This document shows positions 16,916 through 26,389 of a stretch of DNA of 64,000 nucleotides, in pieces. Position 1 is the stretch's first letter; each line of letters starts with the position of its first letter. The stretch comes from Frankia nepalensis (GTDB lineage Bacteria; Actinomycetota; Actinomycetes; Frankiales; Frankiaceae): positions 1 to 64,000 of the forward strand of contig NZ_JADWYU010000199.1 of the NCBI RefSeq assembly GCF_016786325.1. The letters run 5' to 3'. The notes below the pieces were generated by a model. It worked only from the letters and a program-made list of their open reading frames with translations, made no database searches and had not been told where the DNA came from. The translations under genes and the position numbers were made by a program.

Positions 16916-18385
16916 TCATCCGGCGGCCTGCCGCGTACTTCGCCGCGAGCCGGAGTCACGGGGGAGCAGCTGGGCCAGGCCGGCGACGAGCAGGCTGATC
17001 GCCGCGAGGACGAGCAGGCTGGCCTCGAAGGCGTCCGCCACCGACCCGCCCCCCTGGCGAACCGCGAAGAACACGGCGCCCAGCACCGCCGCGCCGACGG
17101 AGTTCCCGACCTGTTGCGCGGCCGCGAGCACGCCGGACCCGGCGCCGGCGATCTCCGGTCGCACCCCGAGCAGGACCGAGGAGATCAGCGGGCCGGTCAC
17201 GAGGCCCTGACCGGCGCCGTCGAGGACCAGCGCCACCGCGACCCAGCGCAGGTCGCCGCTGGTCCCGTGCTCGCGGACGACCACCCACAACATCATCAGG
17301 CCCAGCACGCGCAGCCCGGCACCGAGCGCCAGCCCCTGGCGCCCGAGGCGGGCCGACAGCCGGCTCGCGGCCAGGGAGGTCACGAGGAAACCCCCGCCGA
17401 GGGCGCTGAAGACGAGGCCGGCGCGAAGCGGGCTCAGGTGCCGGCCGTCCTGCAGGTACAGCGCCAGGACGAAGAACCACGACGCGACGCTCGCGTAGAA
17501 CGTCACGACGTTGACCAGCCCGGCGACGAAGGCGCGCTCGGCGAACAGCGCGGGCGGCAGGATCGGGTTCCCGCCGCGGGCCGCGGCCCGCCGCTGCGTC
17601 CACGCGAGGACCGCGAACAGCCCGGCCGCGCCGGCCAGGCATCCCCACGTCCACGGCGGCCAGCCGTCGTGCGGGCCCTCGACGAGCGGCAGCACGACGG
17701 CGACGAGCGCGACGGTCACCACCGCGGCGCCGGCGAGGTCCAGGCGAGGCGGCGCGCCCCGGACCCGTCCGGCCGGCACCCGGCGCCGGGTGAGGGCGAG
17801 CGCGGCGAGCCCGATCGGCACGTTGACCAGAAAGCAGGTCCGCCAGCCGAGACCGGCCGGGTCGGCGGCTATCAGGCCGCCGCCGACGATCTGCCCGGCG
17901 ACCGCGCCGCCGCCGAGCGTCAGGGCATAGGCGGTGTAGGCGCGGGCGCGCGCGGCGCCCTCGTAGGCCAGGTTGATGATCGCCGTCACCTGCGGGACCA
18001 GCGCCGCCGCGGCCAGCCCCTGCCCGACCCGGGCGGCGATCAGCGTCGTCATGTCGGCCGCCACGCCGCACAGGACCGACGCCGCGGTGAACAGCGCGAG
18101 GCCCCACGCGAACACCCGGCGCCGCCCGACGCAGTCGCCGAGCCGGCCAAAGGTGATCATCGCGGCCGCGAACGCGAGGCTGTACCCGGTGACGAGCCAT
18201 TCGAGGCCGCTCGGCTGGGCGTGGAACTCGCGCTCGATCGCGGGAATCGCGGCGTTGACGATGAAGACGTCGAGCACCACCATGCCGACGCCGGACAGCA
18301 GGACGGGCAGCACCGCTCGGCCGGCCGGCGGGTCGTCCGGACGCACCGTGCGCGAGGCCGGAGCTTCGGACGCAGTGGCGGACAT
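16916..18385 (-). CDS. MFS drug exporter, EmrB/QacA (14-helix) type
   Basis: Protein of 489 aa with about 14 membrane helices. The family motifs are visible: VVLDVFIVNAAIPAI in helix 1 (LDxTIVNVALP-like motif), GRLGDCVGRRR in the 2-3 loop, and a long second half including LGGGFLVTSLAASRLSARLG. These proteins expel drugs or metabolites using the proton gradient. I chose ATG at 18385 because helix 1 begins about 25 residues later; the longer frame is basic and repetitive. It lies 106 bp upstream of the LysR gene in the same direction. Confidence 0.9.
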   Translation of the reverse strand: MSATASEAPASRTVRPDDPPAGRAVLPVLLSGVGMVVLDVFIVNAAIPAIEREFHAQPSGLEWLVTGYSLAFAAAMITFGRLGDCVGRRRVFAWGLALFTAASVLCGVAADMTTLIAARVGQGLAAAALVPQVTAIINLAYEGAARARAYTAYALTLGGGAVAGQIVGGGLIAADPAGLGWRTCFLVNVPIGLAALALTRRRVPAGRVRGAPPRLDLAGAAVVTVALVAVVLPLVEGPHDGWPPWTWGCLAGAAGLFAVLAWTQRRAAARGGNPILPPALFAERAFVAGLVNVVTFYASVASWFFVLALYLQDGRHLSPLRAGLVFSALGGGFLVTSLAASRLSARLGRQGLALGAGLRVLGLMMLWVVVREHGTSGDLRWVAVALVLDGAGQGLVTGPLISSVLLGVRPEIAGAGSGVLAAAQQVGNSVGAAVLGAVFFAVRQGGGSVADAFEASLLVLAAISLLVAGLAQLLPRDSGSRRSTRQAAG

Positions 18386-18566
18386 GTTCGCATCATGCGG
18401 GCGGGGCGCCGCCGGGCCAGCCATCCCGAGCCACCAGATCGGACTGGATCGATCGCAGGTTGACCGGGGCCGCGCGGTGGCAATCCAGGCTGTGGCCGGC
18501 CTCGCCCAGGTCGGCGGCTGAAACAGCCGGGCCGGCTCGGCTTTCCCGGGCAAGGAGATGGCAGGT

Positions 18567-19958
18567 TCAGGGGCTGCGAATGGCGAGCAGGCAGAGGTCG
18601 TCCTCGCGCGCCGCGGAGCCGGCCACGTCGGTGACAAGCCGGTCGCAGAGCTCGTCGAGGCCGCCGGTGCTGGCTGTCAGGCCCGTGGCCGCGGCCGCGG
18701 CGAGGGTTTCGAGCCGGTCGGTGAGCGAGACGTCGCGGCGTTCCACGAGCCCGTCGCTGTAGAACAGGAGGCGGCTGGCGGGCGGCAGGGTGATGGTTCT
18801 CTGGCCGTATCTGTGCCCGGGTTCGACGCCGAGCATCGGGCCGTGCACGTCGTCGAGGTAGCGGGCGTCGGTCTCGGTGAGCAGCAGCGGCGGTGGGTGG
18901 CCGGCGCATGACCAGGTAAGTCGCCGGGTGCTCGAGGCGAGTGTGGCGACGATCGCGGTGGCGAGGGTGTCGTCCTGCGCGGTGAGGAGGTTGGCGGAAA
19001 GCTGCGTGGTGATGGCGGCCGGGCTGCGCCCCTCGAGGGCGTAGGCGCGGGCGGCGTGCCGCAACTCGGCCATGGCGGAGACGGCGGGCAGGCCGTGGCC
19101 GCCGACGTCGCCGATGACCAGGGTGAGGGTGCCGTCGTGGCGCACGGCGGCGTCATACCAGTCGCCGCCGATGTCCGCGTCGGGGCCGGCTGGCAGATAC
19201 CGGGCGACGATGTCCATCCCGGGCAGGTCGGGCAGAGTGCGCGGCAGGATCGCGCGTTGCAGGGTTTCCACGATGGAGCGTTGCCGTTCGTGCAGCGTGG
19301 CCCGTTCGACCGCCTGGGCGTAGACGCTGGCCAGGGTGCGCAGGTAGGCGCGTTCCCCCTCGTCGAAGGGCCGCGGCGTGGACCAGCCGAGTGACAGGAC
19401 GCCGATGATGCGACCGGACACGATCAGTGGCAACGTCGCCGTCGCGTCGATGCCGATCGCGGCGAAGACCTCGCGGCGGTCTGGATAGTCGGTGAGGTAG
19501 GTGGTTCTGGTCGGGTCGAAGCGCGGCCGCCCGGTCCGTAGGATCTCGCCGGCCGCCGCCGGGCCGGGATTGCGGGCGCGTACCCATATGTCGGTGAATA
19601 CCGGCTGGTTCAGCGTGGGCCAGGCCAGGACGCGGCTGGGCGACCCGTCGTCGTTGAAGAGGACAAATCCCGCGAAGGTGACGGCCGCGTCCGCGGCGGC
19701 CGTCCGGAAGGCCACGTCGGCCACGTCGTCGACCGTCAGCACCGTGCCCAGGGCGCTGGTGGCCGCGAGCAGCCGGCGTGACCTCACCAGCGCCTGTGAC
19801 AACGACGAGATCAGCTTGTTGGAGGTAGGCGTCCGCGCCTGTTCGGCGGAGGCCTCCGTGGAGACATCGCCGCCGGATGCCTCCACGCGGCCGACCGCGC
19901 GGCCGGGTGCGGGCCGGTCGGGTGCCACGGGCCACCTGGCCCGCCTTGGTTCCCCCAT
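18567..19958 (-). CDS. GAF-domain PP2C/SpoIIE-type serine phosphatase
   Basis: Protein of 463 aa. A GAF sensor domain covers about residues 60-220, then a PP2C-SpoIIE domain covers about 230-460. Metal-binding blocks are visible: GGDWYDA, VIGDVGGHGLPA and AREDDLCLLA near the C-terminus. Such proteins usually act on anti-sigma-factor antagonists or other signalling partners. No kinase or STAS gene is beside it, so the partner is elsewhere. The AT-rich stretch near 20030-20060 probably carries its promoter. Confidence 0.9.
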   Translation of the reverse strand: MGEPRRARWPVAPDRPAPGRAVGRVEASGGDVSTEASAEQARTPTSNKLISSLSQALVRSRRLLAATSALGTVLTVDDVADVAFRTAAADAAVTFAGFVLFNDDGSPSRVLAWPTLNQPVFTDIWVRARNPGPAAAGEILRTGRPRFDPTRTTYLTDYPDRREVFAAIGIDATATLPLIVSGRIIGVLSLGWSTPRPFDEGERAYLRTLASVYAQAVERATLHERQRSIVETLQRAILPRTLPDLPGMDIVARYLPAGPDADIGGDWYDAAVRHDGTLTLVIGDVGGHGLPAVSAMAELRHAARAYALEGRSPAAITTQLSANLLTAQDDTLATAIVATLASSTRRLTWSCAGHPPPLLLTETDARYLDDVHGPMLGVEPGHRYGQRTITLPPASRLLFYSDGLVERRDVSLTDRLETLAAAAATGLTASTGGLDELCDRLVTDVAGSAAREDDLCLLAIRSP

Positions 19959-20472
19959 GACCTGCCCTCCTCGGGAGCGAGGTCGGCACGGACGCGGACG
20001 ACAAGCCGTCCGGACGACACGAACAGTGACTCATGATAACAATGGGTTACGATAGTCGGTCTGTGTGAGCGTCGCCTCGCCGCCACCGTCTCGGTACCCG
20101 AGGTCCCGGCGGACGCCGTCTCGATCATGATTTCGTAGCGGCCACCGCTTGATGTTCTCGATGCCAGGCTGGTGGTCCTCGGCGCGGGGAGTGTCGGTCG
20201 TCAGTGCGGCTCGGACGACGATCAGCGCCTACCGGCCGACAACGCCCGTGGTGCCTGCTGGAAGGTACGTTCACGCAGGCTCGAGGCGGCGCTCGCCGGG
20301 CTCGCCCACGCCATCTGGCACTAGGCCGGCCGCGGCACCGCCCGCCCTGGCTCGCCGCGACGCAACGGGCCCCGGAGCTGCGCGGACTCGTCGGACCCGC
20401 GGCGGTCGCCAAGTCGACGCCAGAAAGATCGACCGCACCAGAGGGTGACTCTTCGCGGCGTGACAGTCCCGT
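19959..20472. other. intergenic region without a convincing gene
   Basis: The first 100 bp (19959-20060), including the AT-rich string ATGATAACAATGGGTTACGATAG, look like promoter DNA for the phosphatase gene. The remaining 400 bp has interrupted frames on both strands and may be a decayed gene, but I recognise no family in it. Confidence 0.5.
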
Positions 20473-20889
20473 TCAGCGGTTCTCGATGAATGCCTTGAAC
20501 CGCTTCAGATCGGCCTTGACCCGCCACTCGTCGGCGCCGATGGCCGAACCGACCTTCTCGGCGACGCCTGCGGGCTGCCAGTCCAGCTGGATCGTTACCC
20601 GGGTCTCGTCGGCATCGAGCCGGTGAAACGTCACTGCTCCGGCGTGGGTAGGACCCTCGGTGCTCCTCCAGGCGACTCTTTCGTCCGGCAGCTGCTCGGT
20701 GATGACCGCGTCGAACTCACGACGCTGAACGCCCGCCGTGATGCGCCAGCGCAGGTGGGTGTCGTCGAGCTGCTCGACGGACTCCACCCCCTTCATGAAA
20801 CGCGGCAAGGACCCGAACTGGGTCCACTGGTCGTAGGCGGTACGCACCGGCACGGCTACGTCGATCGACGCCGTGACTGTGCTGGCCAT
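20473..20889 (-). CDS. SRPBCC/polyketide-cyclase-like protein
   Basis: Protein of 138 aa in the START/SRPBCC fold: VDVAVPVRTAYDQWTQF-type first strand and helix, FPRFMKGVE-like loop, and a C-terminal long helix (LKRFKAFIENR). ATG at 20889 follows GGAGGAG. This subgroup binds hydrophobic ligands in a deep pocket; stand-alone members in actinobacteria are often stress-linked and of unknown ligand. The 227 bp to the next gene (20890-21116) contain nothing clear. Confidence 0.85.
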   Translation of the reverse strand: MASTVTASIDVAVPVRTAYDQWTQFGSLPRFMKGVESVEQLDDTHLRWRITAGVQRREFDAVITEQLPDERVAWRSTEGPTHAGAVTFHRLDADETRVTIQLDWQPAGVAEKVGSAIGADEWRVKADLKRFKAFIENR

Positions 20890-21116
20890 CAGCTCACTCC
20901 TCCGGCGCTCACATGACCACCACGACCTCCCCGCCCCGCCACCGACAACACCGGCCGCCATCGATCGACCAGGTGACGCGACGTGGCACCCGACCGCAAC
21001 GCGACCGCGGGCGCTGGTGCACGGGCGGATGCCATGGTGCGCGCTGGTGGCCGAGGCATGATCGAATGATGCCTCGGTGGTGCAGCCGCACGACAGCCAG
21101 CACAGTCGGCGTGTGC

Positions 21117-22052
21117 TCAGAGGAGGGCGACGAGGCGGCCGGTGACCTTGTTGGCGGCCAGGTCGGCGAGGCCGCGGGGGATGTCGTCGAACGTGATCTC
21201 GGTGACGGCGGGGTCGAGACGGCCGGCGGCGACGAACTGGTAGAGCTCGGCGATGTCATCCTTGGTGCCGCCGCGGGAGGCGAGCAGTCTGGACTTGCGG
21301 CCGACCATGTCGGCGAGCGGGATCATCGCCTCGCTGACGCCGAGGCCGACCTGGACCACGGTTCCGTCGAAGCCGACGGCGCGCAGAGCGCCGGCCGTCG
21401 TCGTGCCGAATCCGGCGTAGTCGACGATGAGGTCGAAGTTCTGGTTCTCCCACTCGGCAACGTCGGCGACGACCTGCGTGACGCCGAGGCGTTCGGCGAG
21501 CGGCCAGACGTCCTTCTTCGGCTCGGCGACGTGCACGTCGGCACCCAGGACGACGGCGACCCGGGCGGCGATCTGGCCGAGGCCACCGAGGCCGATCAAG
21601 CCGACTTTCATACCGGCGGTCGCCCCGCCGCGGCGCACGAGCGCGTGGTACGACGTCATGCCGGCATCGGTCATCATCGCGCCGAGGGCCCAGCTGACCG
21701 TGTCCGGGACCGCGACCAGGTCGTCCGCCGGCGACAGGTGCTTCGTGGCGAAGCCGCCGTCGTAGTGGAAGCCCGGGCAGCGCATCGTGTTCGATGGGCA
21801 GACGGCCACCCGGTCACCGATCTTCCACTCGGTGACGTCGGGACCCACGGCGGACACGAAGCCAGCCAGCTCATGGCCCATGATCGTCCCGAGCAGCCAG
21901 TCGGCGCCGTGGCTTTCGATCTCCATGATGTCGGAGTGGCACAGCCCTGATCCCTTGACGTCGAGGACGACCTCGCCCGGGCCGGGCTCGGGATCCTCCT
22001 TCTCGACCAGCCGCGGTGGTTTGCCGAACTCGACGAGTTGCCATCCCCTCAC
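21117..22052 (-). CDS. zinc-type alcohol dehydrogenase-like protein
   Basis: Protein of 311 aa. The catalytic-zinc region is present (GLCHSD, GHELAGFV) and so is a Rossmann NAD(P) site (GLIGLGGLGQIAARV). The structural zinc loop with four cysteines is absent; in its place is a short VCPSNTMRCPG segment with two. I prefer GTG at 22052 because GAGG sits 5 bases upstream; an ATG at 22076 has no good ribosome site. It oxidises or reduces an alcohol/aldehyde and probably works with the SDR and EthD-like protein next to it. Confidence 0.87.
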   Translation of the reverse strand: MRGWQLVEFGKPPRLVEKEDPEPGPGEVVLDVKGSGLCHSDIMEIESHGADWLLGTIMGHELAGFVSAVGPDVTEWKIGDRVAVCPSNTMRCPGFHYDGGFATKHLSPADDLVAVPDTVSWALGAMMTDAGMTSYHALVRRGGATAGMKVGLIGLGGLGQIAARVAVVLGADVHVAEPKKDVWPLAERLGVTQVVADVAEWENQNFDLIVDYAGFGTTTAGALRAVGFDGTVVQVGLGVSEAMIPLADMVGRKSRLLASRGGTKDDIAELYQFVAAGRLDPAVTEITFDDIPRGLADLAANKVTGRLVALL

Positions 22053-22222
22053 AGGTGCCTCATCTCCTCTCGCCATGCGTCTTCGCGAACTTTTCGCCTC
22101 CGTGGTGCCTACGGGTGGCCCTGCTGGGCGGCATCACGGGCCGTGCGGCGCCGTCCTCTTGACGAGGAACCGGGTCGTCAGGTCGTCAAGGTTCATGACG
22201 GTCCCCTGCGGCTCCGATGTGA

Positions 22223-22240
22223 CCGTGTCGCGCGACACGG
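22223..22240. promoter_or_regulatory. perfect 18-bp palindrome upstream of the dehydrogenase
   Basis: CCGTGTCGCGCGACACGG reads the same on both strands. It lies in the 200-bp gap between the EthD-like gene and the dehydrogenase, about 170 bp before the latter's start, so it may be an operator or the stem of a weak terminator. No T-run follows it on either strand. Confidence 0.45.
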
Positions 22241-22273
22241 CGAGGTGACGGTCCGAAACGGTTCCGGGGCCGC

Positions 22274-22627
22274 TCAGCTGTCCGCCCCTGGCTTGACGTA
22301 TTCGAAGGAGACTCGCATGAGTCGCATCGTCGGGGTCGGGTTCATCCGCAGGGTCTCGGACATTTTTAACTCGCCGGCGGCGGAGGCGGCCTTCACTCGG
22401 CCGAGGATTTCTTCCGGGTCTCCCTCGATCACGTACTGCGCGATGTACGGTCCGTCATCGTCGACCGGCTCGAGCCGGCGACCCGAGAGGTAGCCATCGA
22501 AGGCGACCATCTCAGGGACGTGCACCTCGTTGTACCAGCGGTTGAACTCGGCCACAATTGCCGGGTCGCGGCTCACAGGGCCTGACTCCACGTGCAGGAT
22601 CCAGCGCGGGAGCTGATTGTTCGCCAC
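22274..22627 (-). CDS. EthD-like alpha/beta-barrel protein
   Basis: Protein of 117 aa. The segment FNRWYNEVHVPEMVAF resembles the dimeric alpha-beta barrel proteins (EthD/stress-responsive barrel) found beside degradation genes. Two starts compete: ATG at 22648 without a ribosome site, and GTG at 22627 with GAGGAG just before it; I prefer the latter. It lies between an SDR and a zinc dehydrogenase in the same direction. A role in a degradation pathway is inferred from context only. Confidence 0.7.
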   Translation of the reverse strand: MANNQLPRWILHVESGPVSRDPAIVAEFNRWYNEVHVPEMVAFDGYLSGRRLEPVDDDGPYIAQYVIEGDPEEILGRVKAASAAGELKMSETLRMNPTPTMRLMRVSFEYVKPGADS

Positions 22628-22729
22628 GATCTCCTCGTTTCTTGGCATCTGTTGGTCTGCCGTCGCTCGCCCGACGCCAGGTCGCCGACGGTCGCGTCGG
22701 TGGCCGTCGGGGCGCGGGCGATGGTTGCG

Positions 22730-23491
22730 TCAGGTGCGCGGGATCCAGCCGCCGTCGATGTTGAGGGTGTGGCCGGTCACCCAGTCGCTGCCGGGGCCGA
22801 CCAGGTAGAGCAGGCCGGGGACCAGGTCCTCCGGGTCACCGAACGGGAACGGGATCGACTTCTCGATCATCGCTCGAAGCGCCGGCGGCGCGGCGACCGC
22901 TCCGGCCTCGGTGTTCACGTAGCCCGGCGCGATGGCGTTTACCCGGATGCCGAACGACGCCAGTTCACGGGCCAGCGACAGCGTCATGCTCACGATGCCG
23001 AGCTTGCTGATGCCGTAGGCGTTGGCTCCCATGAAAGCGCCGCCCGAGGACTGGTTGACCACCTTTCCATAGCCCCTTTCCCGCATGTAGGGCACGACCG
23101 CGCGGACGCACAGCAACGGTCCGGTGAGGTTCACGGCCATCGTGCGGTTCCACATGTCGATCGACATGGTGGTAAGCGTTCCCTGGCCAACGATCTCGGC
23201 CATCAGCGCCGCATTGTTCACCAGGATGTCCACCGACCCGAACTGCTCCGCCGCCGTGGCGGCCATCGCGTTCGCGCTCTCCTCGTCGGAGACGTCCGTA
23301 CGCACCGCGAGCACCTGATGCCCCGCGTCGGTCAACTCCTTCGCGGCGGCCTGGGCGCCATCGATGTTGATGTCGGCCAGGACCACCGCGGCGCCGGCCT
23401 CGGCGAGTCCCTTCGCGTAGGCCCTGCCAATCCCGCCACCCGCCCCCGTGACGATGGCGACCTTTCCCTCCAACATGGGGCTGCCTGACAT
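22730..23491 (-). CDS. short-chain dehydrogenase/reductase
   Basis: Protein of 253 aa, classical SDR. TGAGGGIG (about residues 16-23), NNAA near 92-95, catalytic Ser in SSGGAF and the Tyr-Lys pair in AYGISKLG; DGGWI close to the C-terminus. ATG at 23491 follows GGAGG. It heads a three-gene minus-strand set with the EthD-like protein and zinc dehydrogenase. The substrate is unknown. Confidence 0.92.
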   Translation of the reverse strand: MSGSPMLEGKVAIVTGAGGGIGRAYAKGLAEAGAAVVLADINIDGAQAAAKELTDAGHQVLAVRTDVSDEESANAMAATAAEQFGSVDILVNNAALMAEIVGQGTLTTMSIDMWNRTMAVNLTGPLLCVRAVVPYMRERGYGKVVNQSSGGAFMGANAYGISKLGIVSMTLSLARELASFGIRVNAIAPGYVNTEAGAVAAPPALRAMIEKSIPFPFGDPEDLVPGLLYLVGPGSDWVTGHTLNIDGGWIPRT

Positions 23492-24728
23492 TGCGGATCC
23501 TCCTCGCGGGCCGCGACTGAGAGAAAGTCAGCCGGCGAGACGCGAACGACCGTGGTCGATCCGCCTGCCGCTGAGGGCTGTTCGGTGGCAGTCGGAACGG
23601 GCGTCCTCGACGCGCGGTGAAGACCGGCGCCTCGGCTGAAGGCAGGCTGCCGCCGAGGGCGCTGGCGCCACGGTGCTCATGCCCTGCTCCGGCCCGGCGG
23701 CGGACCAGAGCTGATGGACCGGGCGCCTGGTACGAAGTCGGGCCGGGCCGCCGGTCCGATCCGGTACTCGGGGATTCGTGCGGGCCAGGCACGCGGCGTG
23801 CTGTCGCGCCCGGACGCCTCGGCCATTCTCTGCTCCCTGCCTACCTGTCTGCTGCTCGGACGGGTCCCACCGCCATGGCTCGACCGCCCGCGTCGGCCCG
23901 CGGATCTCCATCGACGTCGCCATCGGTTCGGCCGCCACGACCGACCCGTGCCGTGGCCGCGGGGCCGGACGGCCGTGGCCGCGTGATCCCGGCCGCGTGA
24001 TCCCGGCCACGGTGGGTCAATATAGTTGACCTGGTCAGGTGTCTACTGATGCTCGGGACCGCCGGTGGCGGCGCCGAGGGATTGACGGGAGGAGGGGTTC
24101 CTATTGGCTGAACTGCTCCTGGCGATGCTGTTGCCGCGCTGATCTCATGGGTCTGGGGTGACGGTCCGACCGGGTCCGGCGTGACGATCGGCCTGCTCCG
24201 CACCCCAGCGGTCCTGACGTGGAGGCGACGCGCGCCGACTTCTCGGATCTTCGTTGTGCCTCGCGGAGGCAAGACGGGAAAGATCGATCCACCAAACAGT
24301 TGACTAGGTGGTGTCTCGCGGCCAGGGCACGCCGACGAGGGCGAGCGGTGGACCACGCGGGTCTGAGCGGACTCGTAGTTCGACCGGGACACGATCGTCG
24401 GCTGGTGACCGTTGACTGGCCGTGGCGTGGTGCGGCTTCGCTGCCACCGCTGATCAGGTGGCGGGCCCTTTCGCTCAGCCCACCTGCGACTTCCCAGATC
24501 TCTGGCCAGCGGTGGGCCTCAGCGAAAGCGCGGACCGCGCGGGGTCGGCGAGACTCTGGCCAGATCATCGAGTCGATCGTGGCGACTTTTCTCGAGGCGG
24601 TGCCACGCGTGACGGCGGACATGCGCCTCGGCGGCCGGTCTCACCTCCGCCGCCCCCGCGGATCCGTCGTGGAATATGGCGCGTGGACCTGGCGTTGGCC
24701 AGCGGCGAGATGACCGACAGGAGGCCGG
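23492..24728. other. 1.2-kb region without a recognisable gene
   Basis: Frames on both strands are long only because GC is high; none has family motifs or a ribosome site. Its one clear landmark is a promoter-like AT-rich island with a palindrome at about 24017-24052. It may be the remains of a lost regulator or other gene. Confidence 0.5.
24017..24052 (-). promoter_or_regulatory. promoter-like island with TGACC-T-GGTCA palindrome
   Basis: On the minus strand a TAGACA box is followed about 15 bases later by TATATT, and the perfect palindrome TGACCAGGTCA (24027-24037) lies between them. That is the classic placement of a repressor site. The first gene downstream on this strand is the SDR, with its start at 23491, over 500 bp away, so the served gene is uncertain. 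Confidence 0.4.
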
Positions 24729-25133
24729 ATGACAGCCGCGACCGAGATCGTCCCCGACGAGGTGCGCGACTTGCTGGAGCGGCCTGTGATCGTGAACCTG
24801 GCGACGGTCCGTGAGGATGGCACCCCGCAGGTCAACCCGATGTGGTTCGCGTGGGACGGCGAGTTCATCCGGTTCACGCACACGAACTTCCGCCGCAAGT
24901 ACCGGAACATCAAGGCGAACCCGGCCGTCGCGATCTCGATCGTCGACCCGGAGAACCCGTACCGGTACGTCGAGGTGCGCGGCGTCGTCGAACGCATCGA
25001 CCCGGACCCCACGGGAGCCTTCTTCGTCGAGCTGAACAAGCGCTATGACGGCCCGTTCGGCCCCGGCGACCCGACGGACGCCGCCCACCGAGTCATCTTC
25101 GTCGTCCGCCCCACGGCCGTCGGCAAGCGCTGA
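24729..25133 (+). CDS. PPOX-class (pyridoxamine oxidase-fold) F420/flavin-dependent protein
   Basis: Protein of 134 aa, split-barrel fold. LATVREDGTPQVNPMWF (about residues 25-41) is the family start; RRKYRNIKANPAVAISI and RYVEVRGVVERI follow. Actinobacterial members bind F420 or FMN and reduce or oxidise small molecules. ATG at 24729 follows AGGAGG. It stands alone on the plus strand. The 310 bp after it hold nothing recognisable. Confidence 0.9.
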   Translation: MTAATEIVPDEVRDLLERPVIVNLATVREDGTPQVNPMWFAWDGEFIRFTHTNFRRKYRNIKANPAVAISIVDPENPYRYVEVRGVVERIDPDPTGAFFVELNKRYDGPFGPGDPTDAAHRVIFVVRPTAVGKR

Positions 25134-25447
25134 GCGGTGCCAACCACGTCGTCGAGTGACGACGCGAAAGTCGCACACCCGTGGCGGACCGGGCGCTTGG
25201 GCTCAGCGCCGTGCGGGATCTTCAAGGTAGGGATCTGGCTCCGCGGCGCGGAGCGTCGTTCAACCTGACCTTGCGGGGCGATGACGGTGGGGTCCAAGTC
25301 CGAGCGGGCTTGGCCAGCACGACTGGTCCGACGGGTGATGTGGGTATCGTCGGCGGGAGCCGGCCTTTCGGTATTTTACCGGATCGGTGTCACTGGCCTC
25401 GCACAATTGCACGTTGTGGACGACTCCGCCGCGACTGCGTGATCTGA

Positions 25448-26125
25448 GGTGGCGGGGGCGCGGCTGGCGGCCGGGCGGACTTCTATGTTTCGCATACCCA
25501 CGCCGACCGGGAATGGGGCTCCTGGATCGGTAGCGTGCTGCTCGACGCCGGCTACCAGGTCCTGATCGACGCGTGGGAAGTCGTGCCGGGTACGAACCAG
25601 GTCCAGGTGGCCGACCGCGCGGTCCGCGAAGCGGACCGGACGCTCGTGGTGCTGTCCGCGTCGTACGGCGAGGAACTGCTCACGGGGGCGATCTGGCGCA
25701 CGGTGTTCTCCGCCGATCTGGCCGGCCGGGGCCGGCGGCTTCTCACGGCCATGGTCGACGACACCGAGGTCACCGGCCTGCTGGCGCACACCGTCCCGAT
25801 CGAGCTCGCCGGACTGGACGAGACGGCCGCCCGTGCCCGCCTGCTGACCGGCGTCGCCGCGGCCGTAGCCGGCACAGCGGCCCCGCGCGGACCGGCGCCG
25901 TTCCCGGCGGCGGGCGTGACGGGCCGTCACCGCCGCCCGGTAGGCGCGGGCGACCGGATCTGGGTTGAGGCCCTGCCGGCGCCGCCGTCGGCAAGGTTCG
26001 TTGAGCGGCCTGGCCTGACCAGGGCGGGCCATCGCGTTCGCGACGTCGGCCTCCCGCGTCGCGGGCCCGCGCTGGGCGCCGTTCTGGCGTCCGGCCCTGA
26101 AGGCCGCGGCCGGCGAGGGGCGTGA
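25448..26125 (+). pseudogene. remnant of a TIR-domain protein gene
   Basis: From 25475 the frame reads DFYVSHTHADREWGSWIG, then GYQVLIDAWEVVPGTN, a TLVVLSASYGEEL strand and PIELAGLDE: a TIR domain of the actinobacterial type that normally heads large TIR-NB-ARC/TPR proteins. An in-frame TGA (25445-25447) lies 10 codons before the homology, no start codon precedes it, and after the TIR domain the frame dissolves into Arg/Pro-rich sequence instead of an NTPase. So only the TIR part survives and it is probably not expressed. Confidence 0.6.
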
Positions 26126-26240
26126 CCGTGTGCTCGACGCCCTCTACGAGGCCGCCGCCGACCTCGCGCGCCTCGGCGGGACCGAGGTCATCACCCGCGC
26201 TGTCACCGCGGTCACCGCCATCCAGCGAAACTGGCCCTGA
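26040..26240 (+). pseudogene. short coding relic of unknown family
   Basis: In a second plus-strand frame, overlapping the end of the TIR frame, the sequence reads LDALYEAAADLARLGG and then TEVITRAVTAVTAIQRNWP before TGA (26238-26240). The regular helix pattern looks like the true C-terminus of some protein, but there is no start and a stop lies upstream. I do not recognise the family. Confidence 0.3.
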
Positions 26241-26296
26241 CCCGACGCCGACCTGTGGGGGAGATGCCGCACCGGTCGAAGGCACAGCTCGTGGCT

Positions 26297-26389
26297 GGTT
26301 GGGCCGCTCGGATCGGCCGGCGTCGCCGGGCAGGTGTCGAGGTCGGGGCCGCGGTGGGGTCGGGCGGTGTTGTAGCGCTCGACGTAGGT
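26297..26389 (-). mobile_element. scrap of an integrase-type (rve) transposase C-terminus
   Basis: The minus strand encodes TYVERYNTARPHRGPDLDTC, matching the conserved YN-x-x-RPHR-x-L end of IS481/IS3-group transposases. Only about 30 residues remain, without DDE residues, start or inverted repeats. It marks a past insertion in this islet. Confidence 0.6.

Noticed and set aside
20125-20412. 95-codon minus-strand frame
   Set aside because: Arg/Ser-rich with no family match; the frame on the other strand is equally poor.
24101-24622. 173-codon minus-strand frame
   Set aside because: No ribosome site, no hydrophobic core pattern or motif; probably non-coding or long decayed.
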